From the NCBI GenBank assembly GCA_910585545.1, contig CAJUFN010000002.1, positions 122,428 to 186,427 of the forward strand: DNA of 64,000 nucleotides. The letters run 5' to 3'. How positions within the stretch are numbered: position 1 is the first letter of the stretch; each line of letters begins with the position of its first letter. Source of the DNA: an uncultured Lachnospiraceae bacterium. GTDB lineage: Bacteria; Bacillota; Clostridia; Lachnospirales; Lachnospiraceae. The position numbers were made by a program, and so were the translations under genes. Below, in pieces: positions 8,723 to 16,242 of the stretch. The notes under the pieces were generated by a model, which was given only the letters and a program-made list of their open reading frames with translations, made no database searches and was not told where the DNA came from.

Positions 8723-8872
8723 CTAACAACACACAATCGTCAAAATCGCGCTGCATTGCTGCGTTATACTCAATACCAACTCAGCCTCTTGATTTTCCGG
8801 TATAACGTTTTCTGCTTCCTTTGTTTCTCTATACAAATTCCCTGCATATTCCATGTATGTTTCCTGATACAT
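8723..8872 (-). CDS. lanA: Lanthipeptide precursor peptide (49 aa)
   Basis: This short gene has a strong ribosome site (GGAGG, 7 bases before ATG) and lies between the kinase gene (24-base gap) and lanM. The product has an acidic, Cys-free leader of ~34 residues and a C-terminal end VLSITQQCSAILTIVCC. That end holds all three Cys (40, 48, 49) and four Ser/Thr (S35, T37, S41, T45), so three (methyl)lanthionine rings are possible. The SITQQC...CC spacing recalls the T-I-S-H-E-C...C-C layout of lacticin-481/ruminococcin-A type peptides, but the middle is shorter. No GG/GA double-glycine cleavage site is present, and no LanT protease is nearby, so leader removal is unexplained. The role as LanM substrate is inferred from position and composition. 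Confidence 0.85.
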   Translation of the reverse strand: MYQETYMEYAGNLYRETKEAENVIPENQEAELVLSITQQCSAILTIVCC

Positions 8873-8896
8873 TTCTATTCCTCCAATTCATCTCTC

Positions 8897-10216
8897 TTAA
8901 TTCTTACTATTAAACAACGATATCTCTACCTGAAATTTTGCTTCATCTACATTATAGACAATCATCCCCTCATACTGGTCGACAATTCGTTCCACACTTT
9001 TCAGACCATAACCGTGTTCCAATGCATTTCCCTTCGTGCTTACGAATCTCCCCTTCTTTTTATAGGGAACCTCGGAAATGCTGTTTGCAATCTCTATAAA
9101 CAGCATCTGACGCTGACATCGAATTCTTACCCAAATCCATCTGCTTCCATCCTCTATCTTCTCACATGCCTCTAAGGCATTATCCAAAAGATTACCAAAC
9201 ACGGAACAGATTTCGCTATCCTGAAGCACTAACTCCTGTATTGCTTCTGCCTGAACCTCGAAACAGATTCCCTGCATTTCCGCCCTCTGTTTCTTCTGGC
9301 TTAAAATTAAATCCAGAATCCGCTGCCTCGTCCACACTCTCATATCAGCGCTTGTGAAGATCGGTGTCATCCCGTCCAGATATTTTTTGATTCCTTCGGA
9401 ATTTTCTTCTTCCGCATACTCCCGGATTACAGCCAGATGATTCTTCATATCATGTATCAGCTGCCTGTTTTTATCGACCATGGACATAATATTAAGGTAA
9501 TGTTCCTCTGCCAGTTTTTCATGTAACTTTAACATCTCGTTTCGCTTGCCAATGTCACGATATTTAAATACCAGCACTACTGCAAATACCATAATGGCCA
9601 TTACCAATAACAACGACATGCTGACATTTTCCGGAGTTTTTCCTTTTTCTCCATTTGACATACTTTGCATGATGCACAAATATCTAAAAATTATAATAAG
9701 AAAAACAAAATTCGTCACTAGTAAGATTTTCTTATATTCTTCGATGTAATGTCTATATGTTCGAATCTTCTCCTTGCATACATAGATCACGGCTAAAACA
9801 ATTCCCCGTGAACTCATATATATGACGCTTTGCATGATAGACACCGGTTTCCAAAAAACCATCGCTTCAAAATTTTCTCCTAAAAATATCATACTTAAGA
9901 ATCCAAAGAAAAAATCCAATAGCGTTAACAACATGTGATATATTGCAACACTTGCCAATACCAAGACGATATCGCGTCTGCGAATATAAAAAACGCATCC
10001 TGTCAATAAAACAATTTCTATCATTAGCATGCCATAAGAAAAAAATCCTATATCTCTATTGATGCCTACCAAACCGCCTACGATTAAAATACTCCCCCAG
10101 ATTACACCTTTATCTATCTTTCTAAGATATTCTTTCTCCAAAATCATCTGAAATAAAAGATAATACATCATCCATACTTCCCAGACGGAGATAAGTATTA
10201 AACTGCCTATTCTCAT
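8897..10216 (-). CDS. AgrC-like GHKL sensor histidine kinase
   Basis: This 439-aa protein has six or so N-terminal membrane segments (residues ~1-210), then a coiled linker and a cytoplasmic kinase core. The phospho-accepting His is in QLIHDMKNHLAVI (residue ~260). The N-box is FGNLLDNALEAC (~343) and the G-box GYGLKSVERIVDQY (~410), typical of the HPK10/GHKL class that senses peptides. Its start overlaps the stop of the LytTR regulator by 4 bases. Placed just before the precursor gene, it may sense the mature lanthipeptide or a related peptide; no agrB or agrD-like gene was seen. The ligand is inferred. Confidence 0.9.
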   Translation of the reverse strand: MRIGSLILISVWEVWMMYYLLFQMILEKEYLRKIDKGVIWGSILIVGGLVGINRDIGFFSYGMLMIEIVLLTGCVFYIRRRDIVLVLASVAIYHMLLTLLDFFFGFLSMIFLGENFEAMVFWKPVSIMQSVIYMSSRGIVLAVIYVCKEKIRTYRHYIEEYKKILLVTNFVFLIIIFRYLCIMQSMSNGEKGKTPENVSMSLLLVMAIMVFAVVLVFKYRDIGKRNEMLKLHEKLAEEHYLNIMSMVDKNRQLIHDMKNHLAVIREYAEEENSEGIKKYLDGMTPIFTSADMRVWTRQRILDLILSQKKQRAEMQGICFEVQAEAIQELVLQDSEICSVFGNLLDNALEACEKIEDGSRWIWVRIRCQRQMLFIEIANSISEVPYKKKGRFVSTKGNALEHGYGLKSVERIVDQYEGMIVYNVDEAKFQVEISLFNSKN

Positions 10217-10932
10217 CTTACATCCCTCCAGTACTCATGAATCTGCTGCTTTACCTGAGGAAGGCGTGCCCGGCTGATCACAATCTGATGATTGTCCTCA
10301 AGATATATCTTCTCCCCTTTCATACCGATAATATGGCGCATATTTACAAGAAAGCCACGCTCTATCACAATAAATCCCGCATCTGTTAACTCTTCCGCTA
10401 CCTGTTCTAATGTGATTCTCTCTCTATAATCCCCATGCAATGTAATATATCTTACATACTTAGAAGATTTTTCTTTGCATATGTACACAATATCCCGATA
10501 ATATAGTTTTTGCATCTCAAGAGAGCTTCCGATAAATCGATACTGTCTTTCTTCCGTATCTATCTTTTGCATTAACCTGCCCAAAATATCCGGAAGCCTT
10601 GTTCTCATATCCTCTTTTAGGATATACTGATATGCTTCGATACTGTAACTGTCCGCTGCATACTCAGAATATGAGGTCAGAAAAATCAAGTATATATGTG
10701 GGTACTTCTCCCTGACTAATCTTCCAAGTTCAATTCCTTGCATCCTTGGAAGACCAATATCCAAAATCAGTATCTGAAACTCGTTCTCTCCCTTAAGCCG
10801 CTCCAAGAATTCTTCCGCTGTATCAAAAATCTCTGCGGATGAGTCTCCTTGTTCCGGAATAACACTTTTTACACACTTTAATATATTATCTTGTATACCT
10901 TGTTCGTCTTCTACGATTGCTACTCTGATCAT
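10213..10932 (-). CDS. LytTR-family response regulator (partner of the AgrC-like kinase)
   Basis: This 239-aa protein has an N-terminal receiver domain with acidic IVEDEQG, phospho-Asp in LILDIGLPRMQG and Lys in YILKEDM. The C-terminal LytTR domain (residues ~130-235) includes YRDIVYICKEKSSKYVRYIT and a final VISRARLPQVKQQI helix. Its stop overlaps the kinase start by 4 bases, so the pair is co-translated. The likely targets are the paired TGACCC-type repeats at 5283-5318 and 11806-11837, whose 21-22 bp period fits LytTR binding. It probably switches on the lanthipeptide operon in response to the kinase ligand (inference). Confidence 0.9.
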   Translation of the reverse strand: MIRVAIVEDEQGIQDNILKCVKSVIPEQGDSSAEIFDTAEEFLERLKGENEFQILILDIGLPRMQGIELGRLVREKYPHIYLIFLTSYSEYAADSYSIEAYQYILKEDMRTRLPDILGRLMQKIDTEERQYRFIGSSLEMQKLYYRDIVYICKEKSSKYVRYITLHGDYRERITLEQVAEELTDAGFIVIERGFLVNMRHIIGMKGEKIYLEDNHQIVISRARLPQVKQQIHEYWRDVR

Positions 10933-10937
10933 ACTTA

Positions 10938-11498
10938 TTACTGCTCCAACATATAATATTTCTCTCCATTAAGGTCATGCAGGATTACTTCATCCTCTCT
11001 TACATATAACCTAAATGTATGTTCCCACAGCATTTCCTCTCCTTCCCGAATTAATACCTTCCCTGAATGATAAAGATATTCGCCGATTACTTTTCTGTTC
11101 GCCTTATCCATAATATCCGCCACCACTTCGGATATTTTCATACAATGCAAGGACGGATTCCATCTCCCCAGCAGATTTCTGACATTTCCTTTATTTAATA
11201 TAATCTTCTTATTCTGCCACTTCCTTGCCGGAAATATATCTTCCAACTCAACTTGCAAAAAATTAACCGCCTTCTCAAATTCTGACTGTCCGTATTCATA
11301 TGGATATCCCAGCTCCAGATATGCATAAATATGCGATACCGCTTTCTCCAGATATCTTTTCTCCCTCGTTTTCTCATAATACATCCTAAGCCAGGTTATA
11401 CTGCCTAATAAGATTTCTTTACTTCTTAAACCTCTGCTTTCAATATTATGTACTGCAATCTTTATGCTCTCTATTTCACTTACATTATATAATAACAT
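10938..11498 (-). CDS. Unknown 186-aa protein, first gene of the lanthipeptide operon
   Basis: No family was recognised. It has no signal peptide and no membrane segment. The N-terminal ~95 residues are helical, with repeated aromatic/charged stretches (WLRMYYEKTREKRYLEKAV, HIYAYLELGYPYEYG). The C-terminal part alternates strands and ends in LWEHTFRLYVREDEVILHD followed by GEKYYMLEQ. It follows a clear promoter (TTTACA-17-TACTAT) and AAGGAG, and ends 5 bases before the LytTR regulator, so it is in the same transcript as the regulators, precursor and synthetase. Roles as a regulator, immunity factor or modifying partner are all open. Confidence 0.7.
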   Translation of the reverse strand: MLLYNVSEIESIKIAVHNIESRGLRSKEILLGSITWLRMYYEKTREKRYLEKAVSHIYAYLELGYPYEYGQSEFEKAVNFLQVELEDIFPARKWQNKKIILNKGNVRNLLGRWNPSLHCMKISEVVADIMDKANRKVIGEYLYHSGKVLIREGEEMLWEHTFRLYVREDEVILHDLNGEKYYMLEQ

Positions 11499-11518
11499 AA
11501 TACACTCCTTATATTTCC

Positions 11519-11547
11519 ATAGTAATTCGGAATTTCCTATTTGTAAA
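11519..11547 (-). promoter_or_regulatory. Sigma-A promoter of the lanthipeptide operon
   Basis: On the minus strand -35 TTTACA (11547-11542), a 17-bp spacer and -10 TACTAT (11524-11519) precede the ribosome site and the ATG at 11498. Confidence 0.75.
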
Positions 11548-11805
11548 CCTCTTGTGCATTCATAAATTTCTTTTTTTGTATTTTATTGTTAAAATAGGTA
11601 ATAAGTTCAGCTATGAAAGGAGTTCTCGGCTATGCCGATGAATATAGGTTTTAAGCATACAGCAAACACGTTCAAAACTGGCGTAGTATACTCCCATATT
11701 GTAGAAAAATTTTCTTTTTAACATTGGGAACTCTTGGTAATTGTAAAAGCCTGATTTTCTTATACTGGAAAATCATAACATATCAGGAAGGTTTTTACAC
11801 CCATT
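11548..11805. other. Gap with two weak candidate small ORFs and hairpins
   Basis: This stretch has no recognised gene. The minus strand holds a 37-codon ORF (11724-11611) with Cys-Cys in the middle and no good ribosome site. The + strand holds a 29-codon ORF (11632-11721) after AAAGGAG. They overlap, so at most one is real. A GATTTTC/GAAAATC hairpin lies near 11755-11775. It could be the decayed end of a mobile element or the leader of the LytTR-controlled promoter at its right edge. Confidence 0.3.
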
Positions 11806-11837
11806 TGACCCCGAACGGTAGTGATTCTGACCTCGAA
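11772..11837 (-). promoter_or_regulatory. Second LytTR-like repeat pair with -10 element (weaker)
   Basis: TGACCCCGAACGGT (11806-11819) and TGACCTCGAATTG (11828-11840) are 22 bp apart. The first closely resembles the 5283-5318 units (TGACCCTCAACGGT and TGACCCTGAACAGT). On the minus strand a TATGAT (11777-11772) lies 33 bp downstream, nearly the same distance as at the other site (34 bp). Control of the lanthipeptide operon from here is inferred. Confidence 0.45.
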
Positions 11838-11916
11838 TTGATTATTCCAAACTTCTATGCAACAAAAAGGACTCCGAAGAGCCCTCAAATTCATAATTTT
11901 TAATTCCATCATACGA

Positions 11917-13383
11917 CTAGTGATTTCTGATTTCCCACTTTCCAGAACGCTTATTACCTACATGGATCAATATGCCTTTCCCTTTCAATTTTGTTAAAAT
12001 CCTTTTAACTGTACTTAAAGAAATATCCATTTTTTCCGAGAGCTGTTTTTGTGTAAGCCCCGAATCCTCTTTTATAAAGGACAGGATTTTCTTCTCTATC
12101 CCTGATAGCCTTAAATCAGGTTCATTTTTAAGTCCATTAGGTTCATTTTTAGGTTCATTAAGTTCACTTTTAGGTTCATTGCTCTCATGAACATAATCAA
12201 ATGAATACTCAGAATTTAATGGTACAATAATTCTAAACACATCTCCTTCTTCAAAACTTGGTTCAGCACCTGAATAAAATTTGCTATACTTAAACAAATT
12301 TCGCACACCAGATCCAAGTTGATCCGCATAACCTATATTTCTAAAAAAAGCAGCAATAATCGGATTTTTGGGATTTGGTTCCAAATTTTCAATTGTTATA
12401 AATCCTTCGCTTGCAGCACGATTTGCATTTTCTACATACATACGTTCTTTCTCTATTACAAATTTTGCTGTATAACTGCTACTAAATTCACGATGCATCA
12501 AAGTATTACTTACCATTTCCCTTACAATCGTATTTCTAAGATTCCTGTTTATCGTGTCCTCCAAAAAGAACTTATCTGGCAAATGTTTTCTACCAAATTC
12601 AATCAATTGCTCATGACTTTCAATTAAATTTGTTCTTATAATCTCACGATCATCATATCTGTCCATATTTACTTTTCGTACAAGTGCATCCGTTATATAT
12701 GCCGGTGCTACATTTAAAATCACATCATCTTTACCCAACAACATAATTGCTGCCAAATTATACCCTTCTTCTCCTGTAGCCATATCCCTGCCATACAAAC
12801 CAGCGCTCTTCAATAATTCTTCATCAGTCATCGTAGTCCACGGGTGGTTTCCCCCAGCATGGTTTTGTGCCATAATGCGAATCTTCGGCAATAAATCTAA
12901 CCGAAAATCTGCCATCGTTGCATATGGATAAATCTTCTTCTCTGTAAAAATATTCTGTTTTCTGATATACATCTGAGCGATTGCCGCTGTTGAAGTCACT
13001 TTTACATCAGCATCATCAACGCGGTCATAGATATCCTTTTTAAAACTATGAACCTCTGCACTTGGCGGAACATGTACATGAATAATCGTATGTTTCTCAT
13101 CATATTTAATGATTTCCGGCACAAGGTATACAGTAGGCGAGAATAACACTGGATTGCTTATAACTTTTATAAAATTTTTGATCATATCAGCTGCTGCCTT
13201 CTCCGGGACTCCAACAACAGTTCCATCATTCTGAACCCCCATTAAAATATCTCCACCAAAACGATTCTGAAAAGAGCAAACAGTCTCATAGACATCTTGT
13301 TCAATTCCATTCCCACATCGTTTAAATTCAACCGCTATATTTTCTCCAGTTGTAAGAATGGATTGCAATTTCTTTAGGTCCAT
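11917..13383 (-). CDS. AlbA_2/schlafen-type ATP-binding transcriptional regulator
   Basis: This 488-aa protein starts with an AlbA_2 (schlafen) domain: GENIAVEFKRCGNG and GGDILMGVQNDGTVVGV (residues ~12-65). A central HATPase_c_4-like part has NTIVREMVSNTLMHREFS (~290) and GSGVRNLFKYSKFY (~350). A linker with repeated NEP(K) units (~400-425) leads to a C-terminal winged helix (LTQKQLSEKMDISLSTVKRIL). Such proteins are called putative DNA-binding transcriptional regulators; the target and ligand are unknown. It has its own promoter and GGGAGGGAGATGA before the ATG. The linker's DNA is a run of near-identical GGTTCATTTTTA-type units, so its length may vary between strains. Confidence 0.85.
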   Translation of the reverse strand: MDLKKLQSILTTGENIAVEFKRCGNGIEQDVYETVCSFQNRFGGDILMGVQNDGTVVGVPEKAAADMIKNFIKVISNPVLFSPTVYLVPEIIKYDEKHTIIHVHVPPSAEVHSFKKDIYDRVDDADVKVTSTAAIAQMYIRKQNIFTEKKIYPYATMADFRLDLLPKIRIMAQNHAGGNHPWTTMTDEELLKSAGLYGRDMATGEEGYNLAAIMLLGKDDVILNVAPAYITDALVRKVNMDRYDDREIIRTNLIESHEQLIEFGRKHLPDKFFLEDTINRNLRNTIVREMVSNTLMHREFSSSYTAKFVIEKERMYVENANRAASEGFITIENLEPNPKNPIIAAFFRNIGYADQLGSGVRNLFKYSKFYSGAEPSFEEGDVFRIIVPLNSEYSFDYVHESNEPKSELNEPKNEPNGLKNEPDLRLSGIEKKILSFIKEDSGLTQKQLSEKMDISLSTVKRILTKLKGKGILIHVGNKRSGKWEIRNH

Positions 13384-13437
13384 TCATCTCCCTCCCTTAT
13401 ACTACAATAACTTCTTGAAATCTTCAGCACTTATTTA

Positions 13438-13466
13438 ATTCTATCAAAGCGTTTGCCTTGTGACAA
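13438..13466 (-). promoter_or_regulatory. Promoter of the AlbA-type regulator gene
   Basis: Minus strand: -35 TTGTCA (13466-13461), 17-bp spacer, -10 TAGAAT (13443-13438), 55 bases before the ATG. Confidence 0.75.
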
Positions 13467-13485
13467 CATATTTTATACGCAGCAT

Positions 13486-13512
13486 TCAAAAACGGAGGCT
13501 TTGCGCCTCCGT
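13486..13512 (-). terminator. Terminator of the ATP synthase operon
   Basis: ACGGAGGC and GCCTCCGT (13492-13499/13505-13512) form an 8-bp stem with a 5-base loop, followed on the minus strand by TTTTTGAATG. It lies 25 bases after the atpC stop. Confidence 0.88.
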
Positions 13513-13537
13513 CAAAAATCTTTTTTATTCTATTCGC

Positions 13538-13936
13538 TTATCTCGCCGCATCAATTCTTGCCATTGCGCGTTTCAGCGCTGCTTCTGCACGCCTTACATC
13601 GATACTTGCATCACTTTTCTTGAGTCGTTCCTGCGCACGCTTCTTTGCCTGCTTAGCACGTTTTACATCGATTTCATCCGGCCACTCAGCGTTCTCGGCC
13701 AATACGGTAATCTTCGTCTTTAAGACTTCGATGAAGCCGCCAAGCACCGCCGCATTTTTAACCCCTTCACCGGTGTGGATTTTCATCACACATGGCTCTA
13801 GGATGGTTGTCAACGGGATATGATCCTTGTATACACCCATCTCACCTTCTATCGATACGAATTCTAATAACTCTCCTTCACCTTCATAGAATACGCCATC
13901 CGGTTCGATAATTTTAAGTTCAAATGTTCCTGCCAT
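13538..13936 (-). CDS. atpC: F1Fo ATP synthase epsilon subunit
   Basis: This 132-aa subunit is the central-stalk epsilon subunit, coupling rotation and inhibiting hydrolysis. The N-terminal beta-barrel (residues ~1-85) has the family features FELKIIEPDGVFYEGE, EFVSIEGEMGVYKDHIPLTT and AAVLGGFIEVL. The C-terminal helical hairpin (KRAKQAKKRAQERL, then RRAEAALKRAMARI) is complete. It is the last gene of the operon, 11 bases after atpD. AGGAGGGGTTCTT precedes the start. Confidence 0.96.
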   Translation of the reverse strand: MAGTFELKIIEPDGVFYEGEGELLEFVSIEGEMGVYKDHIPLTTILEPCVMKIHTGEGVKNAAVLGGFIEVLKTKITVLAENAEWPDEIDVKRAKQAKKRAQERLKKSDASIDVRRAEAALKRAMARIDAAR

Positions 13937-13947
13937 AAGAACCCCTC

Positions 13948-15339
13948 CTATTTCACGCGGGCAAGTACGTCATCAATATTACCTGCATTCAGGAAATGTC
14001 CCTCCGGAATATCATCATGCTTTCCTTCCAGAATCTCCTTAAATCCCTGAATTGTCTCACTGATCGGTACATAACGTCCCTCTAATCCGGTAAACTGTGT
14101 TGCCACAAAGAATGGCTGAGACAAGAATCTTTGTACCTTTCTTGCTCTTGATACAAGCAGCTTATCATCCTCTGAAAGTTCATCCATACCAAGAATTGCA
14201 ATAATATCCTGAAGCTCTTTGTATTTCTGAAGAATCTCCTGTACGCCTCTGGCTACCTGATAATGCTCCTCGCCTACAATATGCGGATCAAGAATTCTGG
14301 AGCTGGATTCCAACGGATCCACCGCCGGATAGATACCAAGCTCCGTGATAGCACGCGACAATACGGTTGTTGCGTCTAAGTGGGCAAATGTAGTTGCCGG
14401 AGCCGGGTCCGTCAAGTCATCGGCAGGCACATAGACAGCCTGCACTGATGTGATAGAACCGTTCTTTGTAGAAGTGATACGCTCCTGCAAAGCCCCCATC
14501 TCCGTTGCAAGCGTCGGCTGATAACCTACCGCAGACGGCATACGCCCAAGAAGCGCTGAAACCTCTGAACCTGCCTGTGTAAAACGGAAAATATTATCAA
14601 TAAACAGCAATACGTCTTTTCCACCCTTATCACGGAAATATTCCGCCATCGTAAGTCCGGTAAGACCAACTCTCATACGCGCTCCAGGCGGCTCATTCAT
14701 CTGACCAAACACCATGGCCGTCTTATTGATAACCCCTGATTCCATCATCTCATAATAAAGGTCATTTCCTTCACGGGTTCTTTCACCTACGCCGGTAAAT
14801 ACGGAATATCCGCCGTGCTCTGTCGCAATATTGGTGATCAATTCCTGAATCAAGACGGTTTTACCTACACCGGCACCGCCAAACAAACCAATCTTACCAC
14901 CCTTCTGGTAAGGGCAAAGTAAGTCTACGACCTTGATTCCAGTCTCCAGCATCTCTGCTTCGGTCGCCTGTTCCTCAAAAGATGGTGCCTTCTTATGAAT
15001 CGGTTCATACTCCACATTCTTCGGGGCCGGCTTTTCGTCAATCGCCTCTCCAAGCACGTTAAAGATACGTCCCAGTGTGTTCTCTCCTACAGGAACCGAA
15101 ATCGGCGCTCCTGTCGCTTCTGCATCCATCCCGCGGACAAGTCCGTCTGTCGGACCCATGGCGATACATCTTACCGTATCATCGCCCAGATGCTGTGCTG
15201 CCTCGACAACCAGTCTCTCACCGTCTTTTCTGGTGATATGAATGGCTTCGTTGATTTCCGGAAGATGCCCTCCGGCGAATTTAATGTCCAAAACGGCACC
15301 GATGATCTGGGTAATTTTACCTATATTTTTCTCTGCCAT
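13948..15339 (-). CDS. atpD: F1Fo ATP synthase beta subunit (catalytic)
   Basis: This 463-aa subunit carries the catalytic nucleotide sites of F1. The P-loop is GGAGVGKTVLI (residues ~152-162). The catalytic Glu lies in GVGERTREGNDLY, the Walker B Asp in VLLFIDNIFRFTQAGSE, and the DELSEDD motif near residue 390 is intact. The length is normal. It lies 14 bases after atpG and is preceded by AAGGAGTGGAAAA. All catalytic residues appear present, so the enzyme should be functional. Confidence 0.98.
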   Translation of the reverse strand: MAEKNIGKITQIIGAVLDIKFAGGHLPEINEAIHITRKDGERLVVEAAQHLGDDTVRCIAMGPTDGLVRGMDAEATGAPISVPVGENTLGRIFNVLGEAIDEKPAPKNVEYEPIHKKAPSFEEQATEAEMLETGIKVVDLLCPYQKGGKIGLFGGAGVGKTVLIQELITNIATEHGGYSVFTGVGERTREGNDLYYEMMESGVINKTAMVFGQMNEPPGARMRVGLTGLTMAEYFRDKGGKDVLLFIDNIFRFTQAGSEVSALLGRMPSAVGYQPTLATEMGALQERITSTKNGSITSVQAVYVPADDLTDPAPATTFAHLDATTVLSRAITELGIYPAVDPLESSSRILDPHIVGEEHYQVARGVQEILQKYKELQDIIAILGMDELSEDDKLLVSRARKVQRFLSQPFFVATQFTGLEGRYVPISETIQGFKEILEGKHDDIPEGHFLNAGNIDDVLARVK

Positions 15340-15353
15340 TTTTCCACTCCTTA

Positions 15354-16226
15354 TTAACCGATTGCTTCCGCTCCGGCTATAATTTCTGTTAATTCTTGTG
15401 TAATCGAGCTCTGACGTGCTCTGTTATATTTCAGACCTAAGTCGCTGATCATTTCTTCTGCATTGCTTGTCGCCGAATCCATCGCCTGCATACGCGCTCC
15501 ATTCTCGCTGGCAACCGCTTCTACAAACGCTCCATAGAGAATACTCGACATATATTTCGGAACAAGGAGGTTGAGCGCCTCCTCTTCATTTGGCTCAAAA
15601 TTCATAAGCGTCAGCTTGTCATCGTCTTCTTCGACTTCCTCTTTCACATTCATTTCCTCCGGATTAATCGGAAGCAGTTTCATCAATGTCGGAACATGAC
15701 TGACCGTATTCTTAAAGAACGTATATGCAAGATAAATCTCACCGATTTCTCCTGTCGTAAAATCCGTAAGAAGACGCTTCGCAATCTCTTTTGCATCCCC
15801 GTATACCGGTTCCTCGATCATCTCGGAATAATCCGCAGTAATTTCATACCCTTTTCTTACAAGGCTGTCCACACCCTTAGAGCCAACCGCATAGATTTTT
15901 ACCTTCGCTTTATCAAAATCCTGCCCCGTTACAAGCTTTATGATATTCGAATTATATCCGCCTGCCAGACCGCGGTTCGATGTCACGACAACAATCCCAA
16001 TCTTGTCAGAATCTCCCTTCATAAGATACGGATGTTCTATATGCTTTGTCTTAGAAAGCATAGAAGTCACTGTCTTATACATACCGTCAAAGTATGCCTG
16101 GGTATTCTCTGCTCGTGCTCTTGCTTTCTGCAGTTTTACAGTAGAAACGAGTTTCATGGCTTTGGTAATCTGCTGCGTACTTTGTATACTCATACGGCGT
16201 CTTTTAATATCTCTCATAGATGCCAT
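15354..16226 (-). CDS. atpG: F1Fo ATP synthase gamma subunit
   Basis: This 290-aa central shaft subunit has the conserved N-terminus MRDIKRRRMSIQSTQQITKAMKLVS and the C-terminal MDSATSNAEEMI...NRARQSSITQELTEI, which form the coiled coil inside the alpha/beta hexamer. The central Rossmann-like part includes VVVTSNRGLAGGYNSN. An acidic insert (EEVEEDDDK, residues ~195-205) is a small local addition. The gene lies 16 bases after atpA in the usual order. Confidence 0.97.
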   Translation of the reverse strand: MASMRDIKRRRMSIQSTQQITKAMKLVSTVKLQKARARAENTQAYFDGMYKTVTSMLSKTKHIEHPYLMKGDSDKIGIVVVTSNRGLAGGYNSNIIKLVTGQDFDKAKVKIYAVGSKGVDSLVRKGYEITADYSEMIEEPVYGDAKEIAKRLLTDFTTGEIGEIYLAYTFFKNTVSHVPTLMKLLPINPEEMNVKEEVEEDDDKLTLMNFEPNEEEALNLLVPKYMSSILYGAFVEAVASENGARMQAMDSATSNAEEMISDLGLKYNRARQSSITQELTEIIAGAEAIG

Positions 16227-16242
16227 GACAGATCACCCCTTT

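Noticed and set aside
8897..10932. agr quorum-sensing locus
   Set aside because: The kinase and regulator are AgrC/AgrA-like, but no agrB protease or agrD peptide gene was seen; the peptide gene next door fits a lanthipeptide precursor.
11806..11840. Insertion-sequence end
   Set aside because: The repeated TGACCC units could also be IS-end repeats, but the match with the 5283-5318 pair and the same -10 distance favour a LytTR site; kept at low confidence.
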